A stretch of 50,879 nucleotides of DNA from JBAVEL01 sp049587715 (GCA_049587715.1 JBAVEL010000084.1:1-50879), one strand, 5' to 3'. Positions 26,635-35,708 are shown, counted from the first letter of the stretch. The notes: generated by a model from the sequence alone, not told the origin. Translations and numbers: made by a program.

Positions 26635-27129
26635 TCAGACGGACGCGGGGGCGGCGAGGGTTTCGGTACGGATCTTCTCCTGGAGCTTCATGAGACCCTC
26701 CATCAGGGCCTCGGGCCGCGGGGGACACCCGGGAACATACACGTCCACCGGGACCACACGGTCCACCCCCTTCAGCACATGATAGCCGTGCTCCCAGTAG
26801 GGCCCTCCGCAGTTGGAGCAGCTTCCCATCGAGATCACGTAGCGGGGTTCGGACATCTGGTCGTAGAGGGTCTTGATGCGGCTCGCCATCTTCAGCGTCA
26901 CGGTGCCCGCCACGATCATCACATCCGACTGTCGCGGGGTCCCGCGGAAGAAGATGCCGAACCGGTCCAGGTCGTAATGCGAAGCCCCGGTGGCCATCAT
27001 CTCGATCGCACAGCAGGCCAGTCCGAACTGCATGCCCCACAAGGAGGAGAGCCGCGCCCAGTTGAGCAGGCCGTCCATGGACGTGACGAGTATGTTCGTG
27101 CTTTCAAACCGCCGGTCGAGCAGACCCAT
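26635..27129 (-). CDS. nuoB: NADH-quinone oxidoreductase-like subunit B (cluster N2)
   Basis: A 164-residue subunit that binds the terminal cluster N2 and reduces quinone with NuoD. The tandem cysteines are in FGLACCAIEMMATG, the third in MGSCSNCGGPY and the fourth in VYVPGCPPRPEALMEG, so the cluster is complete. AGTVTLKMASRIKTLYDQM is also typical. The ATG is preceded by AGGAGCTGCA. It follows nuoA by 12 bp. Confidence 0.96.
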   Translation of the reverse strand: MGLLDRRFESTNILVTSMDGLLNWARLSSLWGMQFGLACCAIEMMATGASHYDLDRFGIFFRGTPRQSDVMIVAGTVTLKMASRIKTLYDQMSEPRYVISMGSCSNCGGPYWEHGYHVLKGVDRVVPVDVYVPGCPPRPEALMEGLMKLQEKIRTETLAAPASV

Positions 27130-27141
27130 TGCAGCTCCTGT

Positions 27142-27579
27142 CTACGGAGAGGGCTCTTCCCCCGCCACACGCGGCTCGACCACCCCGAGCCCGGGCGCGT
27201 AGCGCGGGATGCGGGGGGAGGGCTTGTCCCAGTCCAGGTCCCCCTTCCGCCAGACGGCGGCGTATCCCACGAACAGGATCCCCAGGAAGACCAGCATTTC
27301 CACAAAACCAGGCCAGCCCAGCTCCCCGAACACCACCGCCCAGGGGAAGAGCAAGACAACCTCCACGTCGAACACGAGGAAAACCAGAGCCACCACGTAG
27401 AAACGGACGTTGAATCTGATCCGGGTATCCCCCAGGGGCGCCTCTCCGCACTCGTATGTCGCAAGCTTCCCCGGATAGGGCCGATGCGGACGGATGAACC
27501 GGGCAACGGCCAGCCCCGCCCCCACAAAACCCACCCCGACGATCAGGAAGATCAGGATGCGGCCGAATTCCGTCAGCAT
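27142..27579 (-). CDS. nuoA: NADH-quinone oxidoreductase-like subunit A
   Basis: A 145-residue three-helix subunit and first gene of the operon. The conserved loop is KLATYECGEAPLGDTRIRFN with the family Cys, which packs near the quinone site, followed by FYVVALVFLVFDVEVVLLFPWA (acidic residues of TM2). The C-terminal tail (from about residue 118) is longer than usual and Pro-rich. The promoter at 27669-27697 lies 90 bp upstream. Confidence 0.95.
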   Translation of the reverse strand: MLTEFGRILIFLIVGVGFVGAGLAVARFIRPHRPYPGKLATYECGEAPLGDTRIRFNVRFYVVALVFLVFDVEVVLLFPWAVVFGELGWPGFVEMLVFLGILFVGYAAVWRKGDLDWDKPSPRIPRYAPGLGVVEPRVAGEEPSP

Positions 27580-27668
27580 CAGAAGCGTTCTCCAACTGCG
27601 GGGTGTGGAAACTCAGAGAGCAGGTCGGGGGTGCCGATGAGCCCGTCTCCGGGCGACAATGCCCGCTG

Positions 27669-27697
27669 AATATACGGACAGTACGGGACAGAGTCAA
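27669..27697 (-). promoter_or_regulatory. Sigma70-type promoter of the nuo operon
   Basis: On the minus strand, TTGACT (27697-27692), a 17-bp spacer and TATATT (27674-27669) give a near-consensus promoter. The predicted start is near 27662, leaving a leader of about 83 nt before nuoA. Confidence 0.65.
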
Positions 27698-27714
27698 GAA
27701 AACCCGGGGTGCGG

Positions 27715-28413
27715 TCAGCGGAGAAGGAACGACGCGTTGACCGTCACGGTGATGTCCTTGGAGCGGGACGCGGTGTTGTACACGCCGTAGTCGCTTACCT
27801 CGGTGGAAAAGGGCTCCGTGATCTGGAAGACCCCCGCACGTGCCGACTGGAGAGATCCCACTTCCATCCCCGCGCTCGAGGCAATATGCCGGGCCCGCCG
27901 CAGGGCATCGCGCGTGGCCTCCGCCAGGAGGGTGTTCTTGAGCTCCCCCAGCCGGGAGTAGTAGTATTCCAGGTTGGCATATTGCAGCACCAGACCTCCG
28001 GCGGCAAGGGGCGCGGGGTTCAGGGCGAGTTCCTCCAGGGCCGCGACGTTCCGCGACACCACCACAAGGGACTGCTGAACCGAGTAGCCCGACAGCTGTC
28101 CTTCCCGTGCATAGGCGGGCACAACGTTCACCGGCTGAAGGCTGATCTCCTTCGCACCCACCCCTCTGGTCTGAAGAACGCTCCGGACAAGGGCGCAGTC
28201 CGAGGCCACCATGCCGTAGCCACGCGGGACCTCGCCGGGTCCCACCGACCGGCTGATGGTGAGGCGCCACTTGAGGATGTCGGATTCGAACCGCTGCGTG
28301 GCGGCGCCCACCACGCGCACCGCCTGTTCGGGACCGCGGCTGGAGTAGAAGAAGAGGCCGAACACGGCGGCTGCAAGGATCATGCCCAGAGCGGAGACAA
28401 CCTGGTTCTTCAT
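27715..28413 (-). CDS. SIMPL domain-containing protein (DUF541)
   Basis: A 232-residue protein with one N-terminal membrane anchor (VSALGMILAAAVFGLFFYSS) and a SIMPL/DUF541 domain. Recognisable parts are VRVVGAATQRFESDILKWRL, VVVSRNVAALEEL, LEYYYSRLGELKNTLLAEAT with DALRRARHIASSAG, and a C-terminal NTASRSKDITVTVNASFLLR. The family is periplasmic or membrane-anchored; functions are poorly known. It starts at ATG with AAAGAAG upstream and sits between the adenosyltransferase gene and the nuo promoter. Confidence 0.9.
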   Translation of the reverse strand: MKNQVVSALGMILAAAVFGLFFYSSRGPEQAVRVVGAATQRFESDILKWRLTISRSVGPGEVPRGYGMVASDCALVRSVLQTRGVGAKEISLQPVNVVPAYAREGQLSGYSVQQSLVVVSRNVAALEELALNPAPLAAGGLVLQYANLEYYYSRLGELKNTLLAEATRDALRRARHIASSAGMEVGSLQSARAGVFQITEPFSTEVSDYGVYNTASRSKDITVTVNASFLLR

Positions 28414-28458
28414 GGATCTTCTTTCATGACCCCGGTCCGGTTGCGGCAGGCATATGCT

Positions 28459-29001
28459 TCAGGACTTCCACCGGGTCTCCGGCACTCCCGCGGCGTTGTT
28501 GGCCCAGCGGGCAAGCACGAACAGAAGGTCGGAAAGCCGGTTGAGATAGACAGGAATGGCCTCCCCGATGTCCTCGTTCCGGGAGAGGCGGACCACCACA
28601 CGCTCGGCGCGGCGGCAGATGGTGCGGGCCAGGTGGAGTCCTGAAGCCACCGGGGATCCGCCGGGAAGGATAAAGCTGCGGAGGGGCTTCAGGTCCGCCT
28701 CCAGGGCGTCGATAGCCTTCTCCAGGCGCAGGACATCCCGGCTCTCGATGCGCCGGATCCCTTTCGGGACTGCGGAGAGGGGCGTGGCCAGATCCGCCCC
28801 CAGCACGAAGAGCGTGTTCTGGGTGGTCTCCAGAATCGCCTCCACACGCGCATCCGGAGACCCCGAACGGACAACACCAAGCATGGAATTCAACTCGTCC
28901 ACGGTCCCGTAGGCCTCGATCCGGAGGGCATCCTTCGGCACCCTCTGCCCTCCGAACAGGGAGGTATCCCCCCGGTCCCCGGTCCTGGTATAGATTCTCA
29001 T
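28459..29001 (-). CDS. Cob(I)alamin adenosyltransferase (PduO type)
   Basis: A 180-residue ATP:cob(I)alamin adenosyltransferase that makes adenosylcobalamin. The ATP-binding N-terminus IYTRTGDRGDTSLFGGQRVP, RIEAYGTVDELNSMLGVV, FILPGGSPVASGLHLARTIC and RRAERVVVRLSRNED are the PduO-family hallmarks, and YLNRLSDLLFVLARWANN closes the trimer. The ATG at 29001 is chosen because homology begins there; the frame is open for another 72 codons without homology. No other cobalamin genes are nearby. Confidence 0.93.
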   Translation of the reverse strand: MRIYTRTGDRGDTSLFGGQRVPKDALRIEAYGTVDELNSMLGVVRSGSPDARVEAILETTQNTLFVLGADLATPLSAVPKGIRRIESRDVLRLEKAIDALEADLKPLRSFILPGGSPVASGLHLARTICRRAERVVVRLSRNEDIGEAIPVYLNRLSDLLFVLARWANNAAGVPETRWKS

Positions 29002-29469
29002 GAAGACCCCGGCAGGTTCGGCGGGAAATGTACGGAACGGGGGGGTGAGAGTCCACCCCCGGGCCGGAAGCGTTAGATTCACGGTTCCTGAAATTGCCCG
29101 GGAAACGACCGCAGCCCTGAGCCCATCGCGGCCTGGGATCCTGACCCCTGCTGCCGGCAGCCGGCTCCTGCCCCTGAGATGACTGCTCTGCCCGCCTCCT
29201 CGGGTGCGGGCCTTCAACCCCTTCGAAGATCCTCGGCTCCCTCCGCCCCTGTGATCGTGGCCGGCCCGGGATCCGACAGACTCGCCGGGCCCGGATCTCG
29301 AACCCTCCCCGTACCCGGCGAATCCCCGCGCTTCCCGGCCGGACTCAGGTCAGACCTTTCCCAGGGTCATTCCCTTCCCCGGGAGAACCTCTGCCCTCCG
29401 AAGCTGTGGTTTGACCCGCTTCCAGTATCCAGAACCTATCCCTCTCGGGGGGCTGCCCGGCCCCAAGCC
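29002..29469. other. Intergenic stretch without a supported gene
   Basis: This 468-bp GC-rich gap separates the adenosyltransferase start from the polyferredoxin stop. Both flanking genes run leftward. It must hold the promoter of the adenosyltransferase and the end of the polyferredoxin transcript, but I see no near-consensus promoter, only short GC hairpins (for example GCCCGC/GCGGGC near 29190-29215) without T-runs. The open frames here lack homology. Confidence 0.5.
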
Positions 29470-31029
29470 CTAAAACGGAAACTCATCCAGCGGCACGAGG
29501 TTCTCCTGAGTTTTCCCCGACTCGGGTTCCCGTGCGGACTTGTGCTCCGGAATGCCCTCCACATAGATTGCCTTGGAGGGTGTCGTGGGACACGCATGTT
29601 CACATGCACCGCACCCCACGCAATACTCCTCCCGCACTTCGGGGGCACGGCGTTGATCCGACTGCACCATGATCACGGCCTTTGTGGGGCAATGCTCCGA
29701 ACATGCCGCGCAATCGGTGTTTTGAGCGAAGACGACACAGTTATCCTTGATGAACCTGGCCACGCCTATTTGCGTGCGTTTCTTCTGTTCGACGCCAAGA
29801 TCAAGGAGAGCGCCGGTCGGGCAGACTTCCATGCACACGCGGCATTCGTAGGTACAGTAGTGTGTCCGGTAGTCCATCGTGGGCTGGAGAATCCCGAGGA
29901 TTCCGTAGTGGAGAAACGACGGCTGCAGCACCTGCGTCGGGCAGACGGTGATGCACACGTGGCATGCTGTGCACTGCGCCGTGAAACGTTCCAGACTGAC
30001 CGAGCCCGGCGGGGTGACCGGATGCCGCCGGGGTTCGGGAATGGCGCCGGCCTTCTGCCCCGCAATCGCGAAGGAATCCGGCAAACCGAACAGTCCTGTC
30101 ACAAGACCCGCCGCGTTGATCATCATCTTCCGCTTCGTGATGTCCACTCCTCTCCGGACGGAACCCGCCCGGCGGGAGAACGGCGTGGTGAAGATCACGG
30201 AATGCCGGGTGCAGGTGCGAAAGCAGTTGTAACAGCTCACGCACCGGCTGAAGTCCACCGCCTTCGCTTCGGCATCGATGCAGCCGGCCTTGCAGGATTC
30301 CTCACAGATTCCGCAGCTCCGGCACTTTTCCCCGTCAATCCCGATGCGGAAGAAGGCGACGCGCGCAAACAAACCGAGCAGCGTCCCCACCGGACAGACC
30401 GTGTTGCAGAAGAGCCTGCCCCTCCGGTAGGCCAGCGCCGTGACAAACGCCAGAAAAAGAACCGAGAAGACAAGCGAAGGGAAGCTGTAGTTCCGCATGG
30501 GGACGGACGGAAGCGAATACACGCCGGCGGATTCAAGGAGGATCGAGACGAGGTTGTTTGCGCCGATTGCAGCCGGACGGCCCAGGGAGGTCATGATGCG
30601 CCCGAAGCTGCTGTAGGGATCAAGGACCGTGAGCACAATCGCCACTCCGAGGAGGATGCTGAGGAATGAAGCAAGAAGGAAGCCGTACCGCAGGAGGTTC
30701 GCCGGCCGGAGGTACGGGAAGCGTTTCTTCCCCGTGCGCTTCCGGGAGATCCACGTCACCACATCCTGAAGCGTGCCCAGAGGGCAAATGCTTGAGCAAT
30801 ACACCCGCCCGAAGAGAGCCGTAAGGACAAGGACGACGGCCAACCCGAGCGCCGCGGCGCTCACGCCGGCGAGCATCGTGAGGAGCGACGGGACAAACTG
30901 GAGGGAGAGCAGCGTGCGGGAGAGAAAGGGAGAAAACCAGCCGCCGACATCGAGAAACAACGCTCCCGTCAGGATCGCACATACCACTGATACGGCGACC
31001 CTCACGCCCTTCAGGCGGCCGGGGTGCAT
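29470..31029 (-). CDS. Membrane polyferredoxin (NapH/CcoG-like 4Fe-4S protein)
   Basis: A 519-residue membrane iron-sulfur protein. The N-terminal half has about five TM helices with NapH-like CP motifs (CSSICPLGTLQDVV and CNTVCPVGTLLGLF), then CRSCGICEESCKAGCI and CVSCYNCFRTC. After a hydrophobic Tat-like segment (KRKMMINAAGLVTGLFGLP) the C-terminal half carries more ferredoxin motifs: CTACHVCITVCP, CTYECRVCMEVCP, CAACSEHCP and CVGCGACEHACP. It is probably a multi-cluster electron conduit. The ATG abuts the DUF362 stop (TAGATG), so the two are coupled. The electron donor and acceptor are unknown. Confidence 0.88.
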   Translation of the reverse strand: MHPGRLKGVRVAVSVVCAILTGALFLDVGGWFSPFLSRTLLSLQFVPSLLTMLAGVSAAALGLAVVLVLTALFGRVYCSSICPLGTLQDVVTWISRKRTGKKRFPYLRPANLLRYGFLLASFLSILLGVAIVLTVLDPYSSFGRIMTSLGRPAAIGANNLVSILLESAGVYSLPSVPMRNYSFPSLVFSVLFLAFVTALAYRRGRLFCNTVCPVGTLLGLFARVAFFRIGIDGEKCRSCGICEESCKAGCIDAEAKAVDFSRCVSCYNCFRTCTRHSVIFTTPFSRRAGSVRRGVDITKRKMMINAAGLVTGLFGLPDSFAIAGQKAGAIPEPRRHPVTPPGSVSLERFTAQCTACHVCITVCPTQVLQPSFLHYGILGILQPTMDYRTHYCTYECRVCMEVCPTGALLDLGVEQKKRTQIGVARFIKDNCVVFAQNTDCAACSEHCPTKAVIMVQSDQRRAPEVREEYCVGCGACEHACPTTPSKAIYVEGIPEHKSAREPESGKTQENLVPLDEFPF

Positions 31030-31926
31030 CTACAGCGCAATGCGCTTGATGGAAAGGGAGGTGAGATCCCTGGTGCCCACTCTCAGGTCATGCGCGCGCC
31101 GGATGTATGCGACGTTCTCGGGATCCATACCGCAGAGCTTTGCGGCCGCGGCGTCGGCTGCAACCATGTCCCGTGAGAGAACCAGCGATTTCATCGTCAC
31201 GACATCGGCCTTCGATACGCCGCGCGGGCCGTTGCGCGTCATGACGTAGTAGGCGTCCACAACGTTCAGGTCCGGCTTCGGGTAGGTGGCGAATTCGGCG
31301 ATGCACCCGTGGAGATCCCGGCGATGCCACAGGGCTCGGTCCCACACGATGCCCATGAGGTTCTTCATGCTGATGGTGAGCTGGGATCCGCCGTGGCTCT
31401 TGAGAATCGGCACATTGATGAAGACATCCGAGTCCAGAATGAGTTCGTGGACTTTTGCGGAGGTGAGGGTCCTGACACCCGGGATGGAAACCTCCTGGTA
31501 GTACCGTTCGCTGTCGCCCGAGACAACCGTGGCACCGGCGTCTTCTGCCGCGCGTTCGATTCCGCTGGTGGCGTAGCAGCGCCGCCAGTCATCGCAGGTG
31601 TGGTCAAACACGTACACCCTGGAGGCGCCCGCGTCGAAACAATGCTCCACAATCCGGCGGACCAGCACGGGGTTCGTATTGCCTCCCATCTCCGGCGGGA
31701 CATCCCAGCCGATGTTCGGTTTGAGGACGACGGTCTGTCCCTTCCTGACGAACTGTGCCATCCCTCCCAGGGATTTGATGGCCGCGTCAAACATGGCATC
31801 GGGTTCCGCGTTGCGCACCGCAACGAGGTCATAGGCTCGCGGGGGTGCGGCGAAGGAGCGGCTCGGCAGTCCGAATGCCAACGCCCCGGCGGCCACGCCC
31901 GCTCTGAGGAAATCTCTTCTGTCCAT
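31030..31926 (-). CDS. Tat-exported DUF362 domain protein
   Basis: A 298-residue DUF362 protein with a twin-arginine signal (MDRRDFLRAGVAAGALAFG). The family motifs VVLKPNIGWDVPPEMGGNTN, DVFINVPILKSHGGSQLTIS, MKNLMGIVWDR and DLNVVDAYYVMTRNGP are clear. DUF362 proteins often occur with or fused to ferredoxin domains and are presumed redox-linked, but no activity is established. Here it lies immediately before the polyferredoxin, which suggests a joint periplasmic redox role. The ATG at 31926 has CGGAG 6 bp upstream; the reading frame is open upstream without homology. Confidence 0.88.
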   Translation of the reverse strand: MDRRDFLRAGVAAGALAFGLPSRSFAAPPRAYDLVAVRNAEPDAMFDAAIKSLGGMAQFVRKGQTVVLKPNIGWDVPPEMGGNTNPVLVRRIVEHCFDAGASRVYVFDHTCDDWRRCYATSGIERAAEDAGATVVSGDSERYYQEVSIPGVRTLTSAKVHELILDSDVFINVPILKSHGGSQLTISMKNLMGIVWDRALWHRRDLHGCIAEFATYPKPDLNVVDAYYVMTRNGPRGVSKADVVTMKSLVLSRDMVAADAAAAKLCGMDPENVAYIRRAHDLRVGTRDLTSLSIKRIAL

Positions 31927-32054
31927 TGTGGCTCCGCAGTTGACGTTCTCTCTACGCACGCGCCCTTCCCTCCGCCCCAAAGGCTTGAAAGCCGCACATG
32001 CCCTTCACACAGGAACTTCCGGCCGGAACAGCAGCCGCAGACCGAAGCGCCTGT

Positions 32055-32570
32055 TCAGGGCTTTCGCACGAAGCTGAGCGCCGCGGAATTCAGACAGTAG
32101 CGCAGTCCCGTGGGAGGAGGACCGTCGGAGAACACATGGCCCAGGTGCGCGTCGCAGGAGGCGCAGAGGACCTCGACGCGTTGCAGGGAGAGGCCCCGGT
32201 CCTCCCGCTGTCGGACGACCCCCTGCCGGACGGGAGCCCAGAAGCTGGGCCATCCCGTGCCCGAGTCGAACTTGGTGTCCGATCCGAAAAGGTCGCTCCC
32301 GCAGCAGATGCAGCGGTACATCCCCGTCGCATGCAGATTCCAGTACTCCCCGGTGAATGCCCGTTCCGTTCCCCCCCGCCGGGTCACCTCATACTGATGC
32401 GGGGTCAGCCGGGCTTTCCACTCCTCGTCCTTCTTCACCGTTGCCTCCGTCTGTGTGCAATCCGCCGCGGGGCAGTTCCCGGCCTCATCGGCCCTCCCGC
32501 CGCCGGGCGTGAAAGCGGGGAGAAGAAACGGAAGCCCCCACAGGGCGGCGGCAATAACGACCGGCAGCAT
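32055..32570 (-). CDS. msrB: Exported peptide-methionine (R)-S-oxide reductase
   Basis: A 171-residue MsrB that repairs methionine-R-sulfoxide in proteins. The catalytic domain (about 60-171) has YRCICCGSDLFGSDTKFDSG and CASCDAHLGHVFSDGP (two zinc CxxC pairs), GTGWPSFW, and the catalytic Cys in RYCLNSAALSF. The N-terminus MLPVVIAAALWGLPFLLPAF is a signal peptide or anchor, so it probably acts outside the cytoplasm. The ATG at 32570 has AAGGAG 6 bp upstream and is preferred over an upstream TTG. Confidence 0.94.
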   Translation of the reverse strand: MLPVVIAAALWGLPFLLPAFTPGGGRADEAGNCPAADCTQTEATVKKDEEWKARLTPHQYEVTRRGGTERAFTGEYWNLHATGMYRCICCGSDLFGSDTKFDSGTGWPSFWAPVRQGVVRQREDRGLSLQRVEVLCASCDAHLGHVFSDGPPPTGLRYCLNSAALSFVRKP

Positions 32571-32674
32571 GATGATCTCCTTCTCTCCCCGTTGCGACAT
32601 CCTCTCCTGTCAACACCGGACAGCGCCGGAAAGTCGCGGCCCTGGGGGGGCTCCCCGGGGTCCTCCTGCAGGGG

Positions 32675-34198
32675 TCAATCCAGGGGACCTACCGCCTTTT
32701 CCACTTCCTCCAGAATCCGCCCGCTCCGGACCAGGGCCTTCATCCGGTCGTGGTCGGGATAGAGCGGTCTGTCTTCCGTCAGGCGGGGAACCTGTTCCCG
32801 GATGACCCGGTGCGCTGCCCGGACCCCCGTGCCGGGGGTGAAGGACCGGAAATCCAGCCCCTGTGCCGCCGCCATGAACTCGATTCCCAGGACGCCGTAG
32901 GCGTTGTCCAGGATCTGGCCGTTCTTCAAGGCCGTGTTCATTCCCATGGACACGAAGTCCTCCTGATCAGCGGCCGCCGGGATGGACTGGATGGAGGCGG
33001 GGGCGGAGAGAATCCGCTGCTCCACGATCAGGGAATCGGCGGTGTACTGGCTGAGCATCAGGCCGGAATAGAACCCCGGTTCGGGGGTCAGGAATGCCGG
33101 GAGCCCCTGGCTGAGGGCCGGATTCGTCAGACGGTTGAGACGCCGCTCGGAGAGGACGCACACCATGGTGACGGCAGCCCCCACCATGTCCATGGGGAGG
33201 GAGACGGGGGTTCCCTGGAAGTTGGCCCCCGTGAGCGTCAAGCGCGCCTCGGGGAGGAAGACGGGGTTGTCGCCCACACCGTTCAGCTCGATTTCCACCT
33301 GCGCGGCGGCAAAGGCGGCCGCGTCCCGGGCCGCTCCGATCACCTGGGGGGAGGAACGCATGGAGTATGCATCCTGCACCTTGGTCTTCATCGATCCGCC
33401 CTGGAGGTCGCTCCCCCGGATGCACTTCATGATATTGGCTGCACTCCGGACGGCCCCCGGAAAACCGCGCAATTCGTGCAGCCGAACGTCGTAGGGCTTC
33501 AGGTTGGCCAGGAGGGCTTCCAGGGTCATGGCACAGGCAATCTCGGCCTGGCGGACCCAGGCCCGGATATCGTACAGGTGAAGGGCGCTCATGGCGGTCA
33601 GGAGATTCGACCCGTTGATGGCGGCCAGACCGTCCCGGGCCTCCAGGCCGGGAGGACGGATTCCCGCCCGCTCCAGGGCCCGTGCGGCGGGCATCCGCTC
33701 CCCCCCGTAGAACGCCTCCCCTTCGCCCATCAGGACCAGGGCCGCCTGCGCCATGGGGGCCAGATCTCCGCTGGCACCCACCGAACCGCGCTGGCACACC
33801 ACGGGGGTGACGCCCTTGTTGAGGAGTTCCGCCATGGCCACGGTGATCTCGGGCCGGCAGCCCGAATTGCCGTGCGCGTGGACATTGATGCGGCCCGCCA
33901 GGGCGGCGCGGACATACTCCACCGGGGCGGGATCGCCGATCCCGGCGGCGTGGTTGTAGACGAGGTACTTCTGGAACGCGCGCACCTGTTCGTCGTTCAG
34001 GACGATCTCGGAAAACTCGCCGATTCCGGTGTTCGTACCGTACATGACCTCGCGCGCCTTCAGTTTCTCCTCCAGCATTGTCCGGCAGGCCGCAATGCGG
34101 CGAAGGGCGTCGGGATGAATCTCCACCCGCTCCCCCTGCCGGGCGATACGGACGAGGGCGTCGATGGTCAGCGATTTTCCGTCGAGCACGATGGACAT
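32675..34198 (-). CDS. hutH: Histidine ammonia-lyase
   Basis: HutH removes ammonia from histidine to give urocanate. The 507-residue protein carries the Ala-Ser-Gly that cyclises to the MIO cofactor (QRGSVGASGDLAPMAQAAL, about residue 143), the Tyr loop YGTNTGIGEF, NGSNLLTAMSALHLYD, QDAYSMRSSPQVIGA and NFQGTPVSLPMDMVG. The neighbourhood lacks hutU and hutI. hutH begins 13 bp after hisS, so both histidine-using enzymes appear co-transcribed. Tyrosine ammonia-lyase or aminomutase activity cannot be excluded, but the histidine context favours HutH. Confidence 0.93.
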   Translation of the reverse strand: MSIVLDGKSLTIDALVRIARQGERVEIHPDALRRIAACRTMLEEKLKAREVMYGTNTGIGEFSEIVLNDEQVRAFQKYLVYNHAAGIGDPAPVEYVRAALAGRINVHAHGNSGCRPEITVAMAELLNKGVTPVVCQRGSVGASGDLAPMAQAALVLMGEGEAFYGGERMPAARALERAGIRPPGLEARDGLAAINGSNLLTAMSALHLYDIRAWVRQAEIACAMTLEALLANLKPYDVRLHELRGFPGAVRSAANIMKCIRGSDLQGGSMKTKVQDAYSMRSSPQVIGAARDAAAFAAAQVEIELNGVGDNPVFLPEARLTLTGANFQGTPVSLPMDMVGAAVTMVCVLSERRLNRLTNPALSQGLPAFLTPEPGFYSGLMLSQYTADSLIVEQRILSAPASIQSIPAAADQEDFVSMGMNTALKNGQILDNAYGVLGIEFMAAAQGLDFRSFTPGTGVRAAHRVIREQVPRLTEDRPLYPDHDRMKALVRSGRILEEVEKAVGPLD

Positions 34199-34211
34199 GG
34201 AAGAGGACCTT

Positions 34212-35708
34212 TCACGGTGTGGCCCCGGTGGAAGGAACGGCCGCGGTCCCCCGCCCTCCGGAGGCGGAGGGGTCGGCCAGCATGGCCCGAATCTGCGCGA
34301 TCAGCTCCCCGCGGGGAACGGTCACCTGCACGGACCGGGAGAGGCGGAGCCATTCCTCCCGCTCGCGCGCGGCGGCCGGTTTCTTTCCCTCCTGGAGCAG
34401 AGCCCCCAGCCGGAGGTTCTTGACGGTGGCCTGTCCGCGTTCGAACTCATCGCTCCCCATAATGACGGCCACGGGGATCCCCAGCCGGTTGGCATACTGA
34501 AGCTGTTTCCCCAGGCCCCCCTCCTGGCCCAGGTACATCTCGGTGTTGAATCCCGCCTCCCGCAGCTCGCGCGCAAGAACTTCATACGCCCCCATCCGGG
34601 AGCCATCCATCACCGTCACCAGAACGCGGGCCGTGGCGGGCCGCGATTCCATCAGCCCGAGAGTCTGCAGCGCCGCCAGGAGCCGGTCCACCCCGAGAGA
34701 GGCCCCCACGGCGGGAAGGTCCCGCCCCAGAAAACGGCGGACAAGCGTGTCATAGCGCCCACCTCCGAACACGGCCCCGTAGTCCGAGGCATCCTCCAGG
34801 AACGCCTCGAACACGGTACCCGTGTAGTAATCCAGCCCGCGTGCAATGCTCAGGTCCACCCGCACCTGGCGTTCGGGGATCGCGAGCCGCTCCAGGCCGG
34901 CGATGATCTGCTCCAGCCCCCCCAGGGCCTCCTCCGCGGCGGGGACGGAGGAGAGAAGACCGGCCGCCTGGCGGAGCGCCTCTCTCCGCGAGCCCCCCGG
35001 CAGGGAGAGAAAGCGCTCCACACGCTCCACCTGGCTCCGCTCGAGTCCGAGGCCCCTTATCCTGTCGCCCGACGCGTCGGTCCGGCCTGCGGTCAGCTCC
35101 TCCTTCACCGCCTGCAGGCCGATCTTCTCCAGTTTGTCCAGGACACGGAACACGCCGTGGGCGGCGCCGCGCGGTATGCCCGCGAAGTCCAGCAGCACGT
35201 TCAGCACCTTTCTGCTGCTGAACCGGACCTGGAACCGCTCGAGTCCAAGCGCCCGCAGGGTGTCGTAGACGCAGCAGAGGATTTCGGTGTCCGCCGCCGG
35301 CGAGGAAGTGCCGACGGAGTCCATGTCGAACTGGAGGAACTCGCGGAACCGCCCTGCGTCCGGCTTGTCGGCGCGCCACACCGCGGCCACCTGGTACCGG
35401 CGGAAGGGAAGAGGGAGGTCGGGGTGCCCGGCCACCACGCGCGCAAGCGGAGCCGTGAGGTCGAACCGGAGGGCCACATCCTCCTCTTCCGGGTTCCGGA
35501 AACGGAAGATCTGTTTCGAGCCCTCCTCCCCGTATCCTTCCAGGGTCTCCCGGAATTCCTGAGCGGGGGTATCAAGGGGCTGGAACCCGTACAGCTCGTA
35601 GACCTTCCGGATGGCCTCGATGAGGCGCAGCCGGGCATTCATCTGCGAGGGAAGGTAGTCCCGGAAGCCGCGTGGAACCCTCGGCTCTATGATCGTGGCA
35701 TCGGACAT
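34212..35708 (-). CDS. hisS: Histidyl-tRNA synthetase, divergent alphaproteobacterial type
   Basis: A 498-residue class II histidyl-tRNA synthetase. It differs from the usual bacterial form (about 420 aa). The motif 2 region reads ALRFDLTAPLARVV and VWRADKPDAGRFREFLQFDM instead of the usual LRPEGTA and RHERPQKGRYRQFHQ, and resembles the Caulobacter-type enzyme as I remember it. The His-specific segment is VDLSIARGLDYYTGTVFEAF, motif 3 is GASLGVDRLLAALQTLG, and the anticodon-binding domain follows. An insertion (about 190-270) accounts for the extra length. The ATG at 35708 (MSDATIIEPR) is where homology begins. The matching tRNA-His lies 671 bp upstream on the same strand and has the altered identity set expected for this enzyme class. 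Confidence 0.94.
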   Translation of the reverse strand: MSDATIIEPRVPRGFRDYLPSQMNARLRLIEAIRKVYELYGFQPLDTPAQEFRETLEGYGEEGSKQIFRFRNPEEEDVALRFDLTAPLARVVAGHPDLPLPFRRYQVAAVWRADKPDAGRFREFLQFDMDSVGTSSPAADTEILCCVYDTLRALGLERFQVRFSSRKVLNVLLDFAGIPRGAAHGVFRVLDKLEKIGLQAVKEELTAGRTDASGDRIRGLGLERSQVERVERFLSLPGGSRREALRQAAGLLSSVPAAEEALGGLEQIIAGLERLAIPERQVRVDLSIARGLDYYTGTVFEAFLEDASDYGAVFGGGRYDTLVRRFLGRDLPAVGASLGVDRLLAALQTLGLMESRPATARVLVTVMDGSRMGAYEVLARELREAGFNTEMYLGQEGGLGKQLQYANRLGIPVAVIMGSDEFERGQATVKNLRLGALLQEGKKPAAAREREEWLRLSRSVQVTVPRGELIAQIRAMLADPSASGGRGTAAVPSTGATP

